Positions 52,431-62,116 of a stretch of DNA of 64,000 bases are shown here, one piece after another. How positions within the stretch are numbered: the stretch's first letter is position 1; each line of letters starts with the position of its first letter. Under the pieces are notes generated by a model. The model did not search any database. It saw only the letters and a list, made by a program, of their open reading frames with translations, and was not told the DNA's origin. Origin of the DNA: Brevibacterium luteolum (GTDB lineage: Bacteria; Actinomycetota; Actinomycetes; Actinomycetales; Brevibacteriaceae); the NCBI RefSeq assembly GCF_013004595.1, contig NZ_JABEMC010000001.1:620001-684000 (forward strand). The letters are read 5' to 3'. The position numbers and the translations under genes are program-made.

Positions 52431-54656
52431 ATGGAGAAACACTTGGGAATCAATCCCGAATCTGCAGTTGCCCACATTGACAACGGGCGCTTCGGCTCCC
52501 ACACCGTCCGCTTCGAAACCGGCCGCCTGGCCCAGCAGGCCGCAGGCTGTGCTGTCGCCTACCTCGACGACGAGACGATGCTGCTCTCGGCGACCGCCGT
52601 GAGCAAGAACCCGAAGGAGCACCTCGACTTCTTCCCGCTCACCGTCGACGTCGAAGAGCGCATGTACGCCGCCGGCCGCATCCCCGGCTCGTTTTTCCGC
52701 CGCGAGGGACGCCCCTCGACCGATGCGATCCTCGCCTGCCGCCTCATCGACCGGCCGCTGCGCCCGTCGTTCGTCAAGGGCCTGCGCAACGAGGTGCAGA
52801 TCGTCGTCAACGTCATGGCGATCCACCCCGACCACATCTACGACACCCTGGCCATCAACGCCGCCTCGATGTCGACCCAGCTCTCCGGTCTGCCGTTCTC
52901 CGGCCCGATCGGCGGCGTGCGCGTCGCCCTCATCGACGACCAGTGGGTTGCGTTCCCGAACCACTCGCAGCTGGAGAACGCCGTGTTCGACATGGCGGTT
53001 GCCGGCCGTGTCGTCGGTGACGACGTCGCCATCATGATGGTCGAGGCCGAAGCGTCGGAGAACGCCTGGAACACCATGCGCACCGGCGGCACCGTCCCGA
53101 CCGAGGAGATCGTCGCCGAAGGCCTCGAAGCCGCCAAGCCGTTCATTCAGGAGCTGTGCCGCGCCCAGCAGGAGCTGGCCGACAAGGCCGCCAAGCCCGT
53201 CGCCGAGTTCCCGGTGTTCAAGCCCTACGAGGACGACGTCTACGCCGCCGTCGAGTCCGCTGCCCGCGAGCAGCAGACGAAGAACTTCCAGATCGCTGAC
53301 AAGAAGGAGCGCGAAGCCGCCGGTGACGAACTCCTCGCAAAGGTGCTCACCGACCTCGGCGAGCAGTTCGAAGGCCGCGAGCAGGAGATCGTCGCAGCCC
53401 TCGATGCTCTGACCAAGGACATCGTGCGCAAGCGCATCCTCACCGACCAGATCCGCATCGACGGCCGCGGTCTCAAGGACATCCGCCCGCTGACCGCCGA
53501 GACCGGCGTCATCCCGCGGGTGCACGGCTCGGCGCTGTTCGAGCGCGGCGAGACCCAGATCCTCGGCGTCACCACGCTCAACATGCTCAAGCTCGAGCAG
53601 CAGATCGACTCGCTGTCGCCGGTCACCTCGAAGCGCTACCTGCACCACTACAACTTCCCGCCGTATTCGACCGGTGAGACCGGCCGTGTCGGCAGCCCCA
53701 AGCGCCGCGAGATCGGCCACGGCGCACTCGCCGAGCGCGCGCTCGTGCCGGTGCTGCCCAGCCGCGAGGAGTTCCCGTACGCGATCCGCCAGGTCTCCGA
53801 GGCCCTCGGTTCGAACGGTTCGACCTCGATGGGCTCGGTGTGCGCTTCGACCCTGTCGATGCTCGAAGCCGGTGTGCCGCTGCGCGCCCCGGTCGCCGGC
53901 ATCGCCATGGGCCTGGTCTCCGACGTCATCGACACCGCTGACGGACCGCAGACCGCCTACGCCGCCCTGACCGACATCCTCGGTGCCGAGGACGCCTTCG
54001 GCGACATGGACTTCAAGGTCGCAGGCACCAAGGACTTCATCACCGCCATCCAGCTCGACACCAAGCTCGACGGCATCCCGGCCTCGGTTTTGGCCGCAGC
54101 GCTCAAGCAGGCCAAGGACGCCCGCCTCGTGATCCTCGATGTCATGAACGAGACCATCTCCGCACCGGCGGAGATGAACCCGACCGCACCGCGGATCATC
54201 TCGGTTAACATCCCGGTCGACAAGATCGGCGAGGTCATCGGCCCCAAGGGCAAGATGATCAACCAGATCCAGGAGGACACCGGCGCTGAGATCAGCATCG
54301 AAGACGACGGCACGGTGCTCATCGGCGCCACCGACGGCACCTCGGCTGAAGCGGCGCGCTCGGCGATCAACGCGATCGCCAACCCGCAGGTCCCCGAGGT
54401 CGGTGAGCGCTACCTCGGCACCGTCGTCAAGTGCATGTCCTTCGGTGCCTTCGTCTCGCTGACCCCGGGCAAGGACGGCCTGCTGCACATCTCCGAGCTC
54501 AAGAAGCTCAACGGCGGCAAGCGCGTCGAAGACGTCGAAGACGTCCTCGGTGTCGGGCAGAAGATCCAGGTCGAGATCACCAAGGTCGACGACCGTGGCA
54601 AGCTCTCGCTCGTCCCGGTCGCAGGCGAAGAGGAAGAAGCAGGCGAACAGGAGTAA
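52431..54656 (+). CDS. pnp: Polyribonucleotide nucleotidyltransferase
   Basis: PNPase degrades RNA 3' to 5' using phosphate and in actinobacteria also makes RNA tails (and may act in stringent response). The 741-residue protein has two RNase PH domains (first with '[20 protein letters not shown]', second with '[18 protein letters not shown]'). A KH domain ('[20 protein letters not shown]') and an S1 domain ('[20 protein letters not shown]') follow. ATG 52431 has no good ribosome-binding site, whereas a TTG at 52443 has GGAG at 6 nt, so the start may be 52443. Confidence 0.97.
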   Translation: MEKHLGINPESAVAHIDNGRFGSHTVRFETGRLAQQAAGCAVAYLDDETMLLSATAVSKNPKEHLDFFPLTVDVEERMYAAGRIPGSFFRREGRPSTDAILACRLIDRPLRPSFVKGLRNEVQIVVNVMAIHPDHIYDTLAINAASMSTQLSGLPFSGPIGGVRVALIDDQWVAFPNHSQLENAVFDMAVAGRVVGDDVAIMMVEAEASENAWNTMRTGGTVPTEEIVAEGLEAAKPFIQELCRAQQELADKAAKPVAEFPVFKPYEDDVYAAVESAAREQQTKNFQIADKKEREAAGDELLAKVLTDLGEQFEGREQEIVAALDALTKDIVRKRILTDQIRIDGRGLKDIRPLTAETGVIPRVHGSALFERGETQILGVTTLNMLKLEQQIDSLSPVTSKRYLHHYNFPPYSTGETGRVGSPKRREIGHGALAERALVPVLPSREEFPYAIRQVSEALGSNGSTSMGSVCASTLSMLEAGVPLRAPVAGIAMGLVSDVIDTADGPQTAYAALTDILGAEDAFGDMDFKVAGTKDFITAIQLDTKLDGIPASVLAAALKQAKDARLVILDVMNETISAPAEMNPTAPRIISVNIPVDKIGEVIGPKGKMINQIQEDTGAEISIEDDGTVLIGATDGTSAEAARSAINAIANPQVPEVGERYLGTVVKCMSFGAFVSLTPGKDGLLHISELKKLNGGKRVEDVEDVLGVGQKIQVEITKVDDRGKLSLVPVAGEEEEAGEQE

Positions 54657-54660
54657 TCCT

Positions 54661-55941
54661 CTGCACACCGAACAGCTCCTGGGGGAGGACAGCAGCGTCT
54701 GGCGCTCTGTCCTCCCTTCGGGTATCCGTGTCATCACCGAGACCATGCCCTCGCTGGCATCGGAGACCGTCGGCGTGTGGGTCGACTCCGGCTCCCGCGA
54801 CGAAACCGACCTGACGGCAGGCTCGACCCACTTCCTCGAGCACATGCTGTTCAAGGGCACCACCAGCCGGTCAGCCAAGCAGATCGCGCAGATTTTCGAC
54901 CGCACCGGCGGCGAGTCCAACGCCGTGACCTCGAAGGAGTACACCTGCTACTTCTCCCGCTGCCTGGTCGACGATCTGCCGCCGGTCACCGACCTGCTGT
55001 GGGACATGGTGCTGCACGCCACGCTCGATGCCGGCGAGTTCGAACGCGAACGCGGCGTCATCGTCGAAGAGCTCGCGATGGCCGCCGACGACCCGACCGA
55101 TGTGCTGTACGAGAAGTTCGACACCCTCGTCTACCCAGGCCACCCGCTCGGCCGGCCGGTCGGGGCGACGAAGGAGCAGATCCGCACCCTTGCCCACACG
55201 GTGCTGCGCGAGCACTACGAGACCGCCTACATCGGCCCGCGGCTGGTGTTCACCGCAGCAGGCGGGGCCACCCATGAGCAGATCGTCGCGCTCGTCATCA
55301 AAGCGACTGCTCATCTGCCGGATGCCGCGCCCGAGGTGGTCCGCCCGTCGCGTGTCGCGCCTGAGTTCGCCTCGGAAACCGCATGCATCGGCAAGGACAC
55401 CGAACAGCAGGGCATCATCATCGGCATGCCCGGGCTGAGCGAAGGCGATGAGCGCCGGTTCGCGTTCTCCGTCATGTTCTCGCTGCTCGGCGGCGGGATG
55501 TCCTCACGGCTGTTCCAGTCCGTGCGCGAAGACCGCGGACTGGCCTATTCCGTCCACAGCATCGCCTCCCGGTACTCGGATTCCGGCCAGTTCGGCATGT
55601 ACGCCGGCTGCGCCCCGCAGGCCGCCCAAGACGTCATCGACCTGTGTGTTGCTGAGTTCGAGCGCCTCGCTGCCGAACTGCCCGGCGAGGAGGAGGTCGC
55701 CGACATCGTCGCTCAGGCAGCCGGGTCGATGATGCTGAGCCTGGAGAGCTCTGCGGTCCGGATGAACCGGCTGGCCCGCTCCGAACTCGCAGGTCTTCCG
55801 CTGGAGTCCCCGCAGAACCTGCTCGACACCGTCCGCAAGGTCACCCCAGCCGATGTCTCGGCAATCGCTGCCGACCTCGCTGCCGGACCGCGTGCGCTCG
55901 TCACCCTCGGCCCGCGCGGGGACCTGCGCCTGCCGCAGTGA
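54661..55941 (+). CDS. M16 family zinc peptidase (processing-peptidase-like), probable CTG start
   Basis: This 426-residue protein is of the pitrilysin/MPP family. The inverted zinc motif is 'STHFLEHMLFKGT' (His57, Glu60, His61), and the third ligand lies in 'ERGVIVEELAM'. The inactive second half of M16B proteins follows ('QQGIIIGMPGL', 'FSLLGGGMSSRLFQSVREDR'). The conserved N-terminus ('SVLPSGIRVITETMPSLASE') begins before the first ATG (54745). CTG 54661 is preceded by a perfect AGGAG at 7 nt, so a CTG start is inferred. It directly follows pnp. Confidence 0.9.
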   Translation: MHTEQLLGEDSSVWRSVLPSGIRVITETMPSLASETVGVWVDSGSRDETDLTAGSTHFLEHMLFKGTTSRSAKQIAQIFDRTGGESNAVTSKEYTCYFSRCLVDDLPPVTDLLWDMVLHATLDAGEFERERGVIVEELAMAADDPTDVLYEKFDTLVYPGHPLGRPVGATKEQIRTLAHTVLREHYETAYIGPRLVFTAAGGATHEQIVALVIKATAHLPDAAPEVVRPSRVAPEFASETACIGKDTEQQGIIIGMPGLSEGDERRFAFSVMFSLLGGGMSSRLFQSVREDRGLAYSVHSIASRYSDSGQFGMYAGCAPQAAQDVIDLCVAEFERLAAELPGEEEVADIVAQAAGSMMLSLESSAVRMNRLARSELAGLPLESPQNLLDTVRKVTPADVSAIAADLAAGPRALVTLGPRGDLRLPQ

Positions 55942-55972
55942 CACACGCACCTGCCGCAGTGACCCGGGCTGT

Positions 55973-56770
55973 TCAGCTGACGCTGTCGTCCGTGCCGGGG
56001 TGGCGTGTGCGCAGGTAGAGCTCGGCGGCATTGCCCCACAGTGCCGCCTGCGTCTGTGCAGGAGTCAGCACGTCGCGGACGAGGGTGAGGTCGTCATCGG
56101 CGAAGGGCCGATCTGCCCGCGTCGAGGGCAGATCGGTACCAGCCATGAGCGCCTGCGGGTTCGCCTCGGCGATCCGCCGCAGGGCACCGGTTGGGTCGAA
56201 TTCGATCCGGCCGAAACCGGTGGCCTTGATCTTGGCACCGGCTTCAGCGAGGCGCAGCAGCTGCGGAAACCCAGCCTGTGAGAGTCCGAGGTGGTCGATG
56301 CTCACCTGCGGCAGCCGGGTCAGCAGCGGGCTGAGCTGGCTGAGATCGCGGGCATCGAGATAGAACTCGGCATGCCAGCCGGAACGATCCCAGACCCGCC
56401 GCGCGAGCAGTTCGGCATCCTCGATGCCGGCGGAGCCTCCGCGGCGCAGATTGAACCGCACCGCCCGAACTCCTGCGGCATCGAGCGCATCGATCTCAGC
56501 ATCCGTGACACTGACCGGCACCTGCGTGACCCCGACGAAGCCCGGACCGAGAGCTGCAAGCGCTGCGACAAGATGCGTCCGGTCGAAGCCCTGGAACGAC
56601 CCGGACACGACCGCACCGCCGACGACCTCCATGCCGGCAGAAGCTGGCAGGCCTGCGATGCGCTGCCGGTAGTCAGCGACGGTGAAGGGATCGGGCAGAT
56701 ACCCGTCATTGGCCGTGAGCGGAAAGCCCGGATCGATGATGTGCAGGTGCGCGTCGAAGACCGGCTGCAT
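55973..56770 (-). CDS. Amidohydrolase-2 family metal-dependent hydrolase
   Basis: This 265-residue TIM-barrel protein belongs to the amidohydrolase-2 / PDC-hydrolase-like group. The N-terminal metal motif is 'FDAHLHIID' (HxH), with 'VSIDHLGLS' and the C-terminal 'MAGTDLPSTR' Asp. These enzymes hydrolyse lactones or decarboxylate aromatic acids; the substrate is unknown. ATG 56770 has GAGGAG upstream. It is convergent with the M16 peptidase gene and stands alone. Confidence 0.85.
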   Translation of the reverse strand: MQPVFDAHLHIIDPGFPLTANDGYLPDPFTVADYRQRIAGLPASAGMEVVGGAVVSGSFQGFDRTHLVAALAALGPGFVGVTQVPVSVTDAEIDALDAAGVRAVRFNLRRGGSAGIEDAELLARRVWDRSGWHAEFYLDARDLSQLSPLLTRLPQVSIDHLGLSQAGFPQLLRLAEAGAKIKATGFGRIEFDPTGALRRIAEANPQALMAGTDLPSTRADRPFADDDLTLVRDVLTPAQTQAALWGNAAELYLRTRHPGTDDSVS

Positions 56771-57265
56771 GACGACTCCTCATCTCAGGTGATCCGCTTG
56801 CCGGCCATCCTAACCGTCGGCAGGCGCGCGGCAGAGCTGCGCGCAGGGGAGAGCGATAGGACCGGAGACCGCACCCCGCCTCCCCGAGACGAATGAGACT
56901 CCCAAGACCCCTTCGTGAACCCAGCAGACCCGTACCACGGACACCACCGCCTCGGGCCCGGTGACCGGCATCCGCCTCCCGCCCCGTCCGCCATCGGCAC
57001 TATCGGCGCCGTCTGCGCGCCGTTCCACCACCGGCTGGAGGGGGCTGCGCGGATCGCCTGGGGATTCATCTCGCTCATCGGCGGCGTGTGCTGCGCGCCG
57101 ACTGCCATGTACGTCGGCACCTTCCTCTTCGGACTATGACGAGATATTCACTTCCTCACTTCTGAAACCGATTGAGCGATGGAATAAGGTGGGTAGCGAG
57201 CCCGTTATGCCGGACAGAGCCTGGCACAACCGACGGGCCGTCATCCACGTATGAGGAGGATTCTC
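56771..57265. other. Region between amidohydrolase and sodA
   Basis: No certain gene here apart from a possible small frame (56915-57139, listed separately). The last 130 nt before sodA are A/T-richer and probably hold its promoter: TAAGGT (57185-57190) is a -10-like box, with no clear -35. No recognised metal-regulator operator is seen. Confidence 0.4.
56915..57139 (+). CDS. Possible small membrane protein, uncertain
   Basis: This 74-codon frame starts at GTG ('MNPADPYHGHHRLGPGDRHP'). It ends in a hydrophobic segment ('ARIAWGFISLIGGVCCAPTA', then 'MYVGTFLFGL') that could span the membrane. The His/Pro-rich N-terminus is cytoplasmic-looking. There is no ribosome-binding site and no recognised family. 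It may be chance; I keep it because of the clear helix and lack of any competing gene. Confidence 0.3.
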   Translation: MNPADPYHGHHRLGPGDRHPPPAPSAIGTIGAVCAPFHHRLEGAARIAWGFISLIGGVCCAPTAMYVGTFLFGL

Positions 57266-57892
57266 ATGGTTGAGCAGTACACGCTCCCGGACCTGCCCTA
57301 TGACTACGCAGCACTTGAGCCGCATATCTCGGCCAAGATCATGGAGCTGCACCACGATAAGCACCACGCCACCTACGTCAAGGGTGCCAACACCGCCCTG
57401 GAGCAGCTGGCCGAGGCCCGTGAGTCCGGCGACCTGTCGAACCTGCCGAAGCTCACCCGCGACCTGCAGTTCAACCTCGGCGGCCATGTCAACCACTCGA
57501 TCTTCTGGAACAACATGTCCCCGGACGGCGGCGACAAGCCGGTCGGCGAACTCGCAGCAGCCATCGACGACGCCTTCGGCTCGTTCGACAAGTTCCGCGA
57601 GCAGTTCACCACCGCCGCGACCACCATCCAGGGTTCGGGCTGGGCTGTGCTGTACTACGACGCACTCGGCGGAAACCTGCTCATCGGCCAGCTGAAGGAC
57701 CAGCAGTCCGATATCCAGCTCGGCGGTGTGCCGGTTCTGCAGCTCGACATGTGGGAGCACGCCTTCTACCTCGACTATCAGAACGTCAAGCCCGACTACG
57801 TCAAGGCCTGGTGGAACGTCGTCAACTGGGAGGACGCCGGAGCCCGCTTCGAGCGTGCCCGCCAGCAGACCAAGGGCATGCTGCTCGGCTGA
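57266..57892 (+). CDS. sodA: Superoxide dismutase (Mn/Fe family, Mn-like)
   Basis: Cytosolic enzyme that converts superoxide to oxygen and peroxide. The 208-residue protein has the ligand regions '[20 protein letters not shown]' (His29), '[20 protein letters not shown]' and '[19 protein letters not shown]' with the Asp and His ligands. The Gly-rich 'GGHVNH' without an active-site Gln there, plus a Gln in 'KDQQSD', points to the manganese type; a cambialistic enzyme is possible. ATG 57266 has GAGGAGG at 6 nt. A strong terminator follows. Confidence 0.96.
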   Translation: MVEQYTLPDLPYDYAALEPHISAKIMELHHDKHHATYVKGANTALEQLAEARESGDLSNLPKLTRDLQFNLGGHVNHSIFWNNMSPDGGDKPVGELAAAIDDAFGSFDKFREQFTTAATTIQGSGWAVLYYDALGGNLLIGQLKDQQSDIQLGGVPVLQLDMWEHAFYLDYQNVKPDYVKAWWNVVNWEDAGARFERARQQTKGMLLG

Positions 57893-57913
57893 ACCGCCGC
57901 GTACTGAACCCCC

Positions 57914-57945
57914 GGCGGCTCGGATCCACCCGGATCCGGGCCGCC
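57914..57945 (+). terminator. Terminator of sodA
   Basis: GGCGGC-t-CGGATCC (57914-57927) pairs with GGATCCG-g-GCCGCC (57932-57945) over 4 nt, just after the sodA stop. Confidence 0.8.
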
Positions 57946-57993
57946 ACTGCTTTCACCGCCCACTCCATTCACCTCAAGGCACCCTGTCTCCGA

Positions 57994-57999
57994 TAGGCT
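57994..57999 (+). promoter_or_regulatory. -10 box of the acetyltransferase gene, leaderless configuration
   Basis: TAGGCT lies 6 nt before the ATG at 58006. No clear -35. Confidence 0.48.
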
Positions 58000-58005
58000 G
58001 GCACG

Positions 58006-58599
58006 ATGACCGATTCCCTGTTCCGCCTCGCGCACTGGCAGCCGGAGACTGCCGTGCAGCTCATCGAGATCCACCAGGCTGCGCTGCGCGATGACGATCT
58101 CGACCTGCAGCGCAACACCCCGGAGCTTGCCGACGCTGTGGCAGCCGCGCGCTTCGCCCAGAAGCTCGCCGCCACCGAGGCCGAGGGCACCATGTGCGCG
58201 CGGGTGATCCTCGGCACCGGGGAGACAGAGGGGCGGGTGCTCGGGCAGGTGATGGCATCCCAGATCGAGCGGACCCATTCGACCGCATGGATCTCCTACT
58301 GGCTGCGCCCAGAAGCCCGCGGACGCGGGATCGCGTCTGCGGCACTGCGCCAGTGCGTCGACATCCTGCACGACGAGTGTGGCATCTACCGGCTCGAACT
58401 CGGCCACCGGGTCGACAACTCGGCATCCGGCCACGTCGCTGCGGCTGCCGGCTTCCTGCTCGAGGGCACCGAACGGCAGCGGCTGGCCTACGGCACACAG
58501 CGCTATGACGTCCACCGGTGGGCCCGGCTCGCCGGCGACCCCAGGCCATGGCAGCGAAGTCGCCAAGGCCACACCGCCTCGGGTGCGGCCGGGCACTAG
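58006..58599 (+). CDS. GNAT N-acetyltransferase, RimJ/RimL-like
   Basis: This 197-residue protein has the GNAT acetyl-CoA motif 'YWLRPEARGRGIASAALRQC', then 'YRLELGHRVDNSASGHVAAA' and 'GFLLEGTERQRLAYG'. The Asn-x-x-Ser spacing and the 'E.G..R' ending match the RimJ/RimL type, which acetylates protein N-termini or small amines. The target is unknown. It lies between sodA and dapB. A leaderless -10 box supports the ATG start. Confidence 0.85.
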   Translation: MTDSLFRLAHWQPETAVQLIEIHQAALRDDDLDLQRNTPELADAVAAARFAQKLAATEAEGTMCARVILGTGETEGRVLGQVMASQIERTHSTAWISYWLRPEARGRGIASAALRQCVDILHDECGIYRLELGHRVDNSASGHVAAAAGFLLEGTERQRLAYGTQRYDVHRWARLAGDPRPWQRSRQGHTASGAAGH

Positions 58600-58636
58600 A
58601 CTGAAACCCACGCACCCGCGACCTGAAAAGAGGAAC

Positions 58637-59386
58637 ATGAGCGCAATCCGCGTCGCCGTTATCGGAGCTCACGGACGCATGGGCAGCCACGCCGTCGAAG
58701 CGATCGAAGCCGCAGACGGACTCGAACTCGCCGCAGCCCTCGGCAGCTCCGACTCCCTTGACTCCCTCACCGATGCCGGCATCGACGTCGCCGTCGAACT
58801 CACCGTGCCCAAGGCGACCGCCGACAACGTCTCCTTCCTCGTCTCCCACGGCATCGACACCGTCGTCGGCACCACCGGCTGGGACGCCGCACGCCTCGAT
58901 GCGCTGGAGAAGCAGCTGGCCGGCCAGCCGGGCACCGGCGTGCTCATCGCCCCGAACTTCTCGATCGGTGCGGTGCTGGCGATGCACTTCGCTGAGATCG
59001 CCGCCGCCTACTTCGACTCAGCCGAAGTGCTCGAGATCCACCACCCGCGCAAACTCGACGCGCCGTCCGGCACCGCCGCCCACACCGCCCAGCGGATCGC
59101 TGCCGCCCGCAAGGCTGCTGGCCTGGGACCGGCACCGGATGCCACCGAATCCGATCCCGGCGGCGCCCGCGGCGCGGTCATCGATGGCATCCACGTCCAC
59201 GCCGTCAGGCAGGCCGGCATGAACGCTAGCGAGGAGATCATGTTCGGTTCTCAGGGCGAGGCTCTCACCATCCGCACCGACACCTTCGACACGCAGGCCT
59301 TTATGCCCGGAATCATCACCGCCGTGCGCGCCATCGGCGACAAGCCCGGCCTGACCGTCGGGCTCGAGCACTTCCTGTCGATCTGA
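58637..59386 (+). CDS. dapB: 4-hydroxy-tetrahydrodipicolinate reductase
   Basis: DapB reduces HTPA in lysine and diaminopimelate synthesis. The 249-residue protein has the NAD(P) motif 'VAVIGAHGRMGSHAV', 'VVGTTGWD', 'APNFSIGAV', and the substrate motif 'EIHHPRKLDAPSGTAAHT' with the catalytic His and Lys. ATG 58637 follows AGAGGAA. It is near dapA (61.2 kb), so two steps of the pathway cluster here with a membrane protein and a divergent gene between. Confidence 0.97.
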   Translation: MSAIRVAVIGAHGRMGSHAVEAIEAADGLELAAALGSSDSLDSLTDAGIDVAVELTVPKATADNVSFLVSHGIDTVVGTTGWDAARLDALEKQLAGQPGTGVLIAPNFSIGAVLAMHFAEIAAAYFDSAEVLEIHHPRKLDAPSGTAAHTAQRIAAARKAAGLGPAPDATESDPGGARGAVIDGIHVHAVRQAGMNASEEIMFGSQGEALTIRTDTFDTQAFMPGIITAVRAIGDKPGLTVGLEHFLSI

Positions 59387-59400
59387 GCACCGTCGCACGC

Positions 59401-59847
59401 ATGTCGAAAGCGAAGCTCGGCGCGCTCATCATCTCAGCGCTGCTGGTCCTGTACTTCTTCTTCATGCTCCAGCGCGCCTGGATCATGCTGAGCGACCCCA
59501 ACCTCATCGCCAAGGGACTCGGGCTCGCCCTCCTCGTCCTGCCGATCGTCGGGGCGTGGGCGCTCATCCGCGAACTGCTCTTCGGCACCGCCATGGAGCG
59601 GCTGGCCCGGATCCTCGGCAAGGAGGGCGGACTGCCGCCGGATACGCTGCCGCGCACCCCGGGCGGGAAGATCATCCGCGCAGCCGCCGAGGAGGAGTTC
59701 GAGAAGTACCGCGCCGAAACCGAGGCCGCCCCAGAGGACTGGCGCAGCTGGTTCCGTCTCTCATGCGCCTACGATGCCGCCGGCGACCGGCGCCGGGCAC
59801 GCTCGGCGATGCGGCATGCGATCAAGCTGGAGAAGACAACAGCCTGA
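59401..59847 (+). CDS. Membrane protein with TPR-like tail, conserved near dapB
   Basis: This 148-residue protein has two N-terminal membrane helices (about residues 7-25 and 37-60). A cytoplasmic part ends in one tetratricopeptide-like unit ('WRSWFRLSCAYDAAGDRRRA'). Actinobacteria often carry such a gene directly downstream of dapB. The function is unknown. It begins 14 nt after dapB, probably in the same operon. Confidence 0.78.
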   Translation: MSKAKLGALIISALLVLYFFFMLQRAWIMLSDPNLIAKGLGLALLVLPIVGAWALIRELLFGTAMERLARILGKEGGLPPDTLPRTPGGKIIRAAAEEEFEKYRAETEAAPEDWRSWFRLSCAYDAAGDRRRARSAMRHAIKLEKTTA

Positions 59848-59870
59848 GACCGGCTGATAGCCCTGCCGGT

Positions 59871-61094
59871 TCACGCCCTCCCAGCAGGCGGGCCCGGCAG
59901 CAGGCCGGCACGGACCCGGGAGACCAAGCGGCTGAGGGGCCACTCCAAGGGCCCCCGCGGACTGACGAAGCGCACCCACAGGCTGGCGAAGACCAGGGCG
60001 GCGAGGATGTGCAGTGCGAGTCCTGCCAGCGGCGGGAGGAGCGCATCGGTGATCTCCACGCCGACGACGTGGACGGTGTAGATGCTCAGCGGCATCGCAC
60101 CGGCTGCGATGAACGGGGCCAGCCAGCGCAGCGCCGGCCCGCGGGCGGCGAGCATGCACACCGCCAGCACCGCAACTGCCACCCCGGAGGTGTGCAGCAG
60201 GTCCAGGGGAGTGGCCGCGTGAGGACCAGCCGTTGCCAGCCACCACCACGACCCCGGCGGGGTCGTGCCGTAGTTGCCGACCGTGAGCAGATACTCCAGG
60301 TCGTAGCCGAACGGATCCACGCCCGAGGCGAGCTCGGCCTCGAGCACAGCCCGCCCGCCCATCGTCAGCAGCAGGGAGGACGCGAACAGCGACAGCGCCG
60401 CCACCGCCGAGCCGATGAACGCCAGTCCGGTCCACAGACTGCGGGAAGTCCAGTCGAGCCGGGCGATGAACATGCCCAGCAGCACGAACCCCATCCACTG
60501 CAGCACCGGGTAGTAGCCGGTGAACGCCAGCTCTTGAAAAAGCAGCCCCGGATCGGCGAGCATGAACACATCCGGAACGTCGTAGCTGGTGTACAGACCC
60601 TGCTCGGTGCGCAGCGCATGGCTGAGGAACGGGGTGGCGATGAGCCACAGCGGCGCCAGGATGCCCAGTGCGAGCCTCGGCAGGCGCAGCAGGAACGAGG
60701 CGATGATGAACATCAGCCCGTAATTGGCCAGGATCACCGCCACCGACGACCCGAGTGTGGCCAGCAACAGACCGAGAACGAAGATCACCGCCCCGCGCAC
60801 CCACAGCCCAGAGGCAGCCGCCAGCAAGGCGCGCGGACCGGGCACAGAGAGCAGGGTGCGCGTCGAGAGCACCACCGAGACACCGGCGAGCACCGCGAAC
60901 AGGGCAGAGGACCGGCCTGCGAAGAGCGTCGCCCACGTCGGATCCGGATCATCGAGCGGGATGATATGTGTGATCATCATCCCGAACAGCGCGATCGACC
61001 GCGCCAGGTCCACACCCAGCAGGCGCATCCCGGCAGCCGCGCCCGAGGCGGTGGCCGGCCTGGCAGCAGGCGGGCTGGCAGGCGTGTCGGTCAT
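59871..61094 (-). CDS. DUF418/HGSNAT-like multi-pass membrane acyltransferase
   Basis: This 407-residue protein has about ten membrane helices. The N-terminal signature 'RLLGVDLARSIALFGMMITH' and 'LFAGRSSALFAVLAGVSVVL' matches the heparan-alpha-glucosaminide N-acetyltransferase-like and DUF418 families. These move acyl groups across the membrane to modify envelope sugars; the target here is unknown. ATG 61094 has GGGAGGGACC upstream. It is divergent from dapA, between the two dap genes. Confidence 0.82.
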   Translation of the reverse strand: MTDTPASPPAARPATASGAAAGMRLLGVDLARSIALFGMMITHIIPLDDPDPTWATLFAGRSSALFAVLAGVSVVLSTRTLLSVPGPRALLAAASGLWVRGAVIFVLGLLLATLGSSVAVILANYGLMFIIASFLLRLPRLALGILAPLWLIATPFLSHALRTEQGLYTSYDVPDVFMLADPGLLFQELAFTGYYPVLQWMGFVLLGMFIARLDWTSRSLWTGLAFIGSAVAALSLFASSLLLTMGGRAVLEAELASGVDPFGYDLEYLLTVGNYGTTPPGSWWWLATAGPHAATPLDLLHTSGVAVAVLAVCMLAARGPALRWLAPFIAAGAMPLSIYTVHVVGVEITDALLPPLAGLALHILAALVFASLWVRFVSPRGPLEWPLSRLVSRVRAGLLPGPPAGRA

Positions 61095-61183
61095 GGTCCC
61101 TCCCGGTGGTGCGAGGCGCAGAATATCGCCCCCGATTCTTCCACAGCCGCCGTGCCTGTCCTCTCAGCCGCGACCGGCGGCGG

Positions 61184-61189
61184 TAGGAT
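61184..61189 (+). promoter_or_regulatory. -10 box of dapA, leaderless configuration
   Basis: TAGGAT lies 6 nt before the ATG at 61196. Confidence 0.5.
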
Positions 61190-61195
61190 GAGACC

Positions 61196-62116
61196 ATGGC
61201 TATGGTGAACTCTGCGCAGGCACACGACGCTGCCGCGGCCTTCGGCACGGTCGGCACCGCAATGGTGACTCCCTTCTCCGCCTCGGGCGAGGTCGACTAC
61301 GACACCGCCGAGGCGCTCGCCGCCCACCTCGTCGACCTCGGCAACAACATGCTCGTCATCTCCGGAACCACCGGCGAATCACCGACGACGACCGATGCTG
61401 AGAAGTCCGAACTGCTCACCGCCGCCCGCCGCGGCGCCGGTGACCGCGCCAAGCTCGTCGCCGGGATCGGCACGAACAACACCACCCACTCGATCGAACT
61501 CGCCTTACAGGCCCGCGATGCCGGCGCTGACGGGCTGCTGCTCGTCACCCCGTACTACTCGAAGCCGCCGCAGGACGCCATCGTCACCCATATGCGCGCC
61601 GTCGCCGATGCCACCGACCTGCCGGTGATGCTCTACGACATTCCCGGCCGCTCCAGCGTGCCGCTCGAACCGGCCACCCTGGCCGCACTCGACGCGCATC
61701 CGAACATCCTCGCCGTCAAGGACGCCAAGGGCGACATCGCCACCGCCCTGCAGGTGATGAGCGAGACCGGCCTGGCCTACTACTCCGGTGAGGACGCACT
61801 CAACCTGCCGCTCATGAGCTGCGGGGCGATCGGCGTCGTCTCCGTCGCCGGGCACGTCTGCGCCGACCGGCTCGCCCAGATGACCGACCATGTCGGTGCC
61901 AACGATCTCAACGCTGCCCGCGACGTGGCAGCGGGCCTCGTCAGCCTCATCGACGCCATCATGAACCACATGCCGGGAGTGATCTCCGCCAAGGCGGCGC
62001 TTGAACTCCAGGGTGTGCTTCCCACCCGCGCAACCCGCCTGCCGCTGCTTGAGGCATCGGAGGACCAGGTGGAGTTCCTGCGCCGCGAAATGACAAGGAG
62101 CGGTTACCTCACGTGA
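61196..62116 (+). CDS. dapA: 4-hydroxy-tetrahydrodipicolinate synthase
   Basis: DapA condenses aspartate semialdehyde and pyruvate, the first step toward lysine and diaminopimelate. The 306-residue protein has the Schiff-base Lys175 in 'ILAVKDAKGD', Tyr147 in 'MLYDIPGRSS', 'VISGTTGESPTTTDAEK' (Thr-Thr of the catalytic triad) and 'LLVTPYYSKPPQ'. A short non-conserved start of about 15 residues fits the leaderless ATG at 61196. The end overlaps rnj by a GTGA, so the two are co-translated, a frequent pairing in actinobacteria. Confidence 0.98.
   Translation: MAMVNSAQAHDAAAAFGTVGTAMVTPFSASGEVDYDTAEALAAHLVDLGNNMLVISGTTGESPTTTDAEKSELLTAARRGAGDRAKLVAGIGTNNTTHSIELALQARDAGADGLLLVTPYYSKPPQDAIVTHMRAVADATDLPVMLYDIPGRSSVPLEPATLAALDAHPNILAVKDAKGDIATALQVMSETGLAYYSGEDALNLPLMSCGAIGVVSVAGHVCADRLAQMTDHVGANDLNAARDVAAGLVSLIDAIMNHMPGVISAKAALELQGVLPTRATRLPLLEASEDQVEFLRREMTRSGYLT

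Noticed and set aside
52380..54944. 854-codon open frame on the minus strand opposite pnp
   Set aside because: Shadow of pnp and the M16 peptidase gene, with no start signal or recognisable domain.
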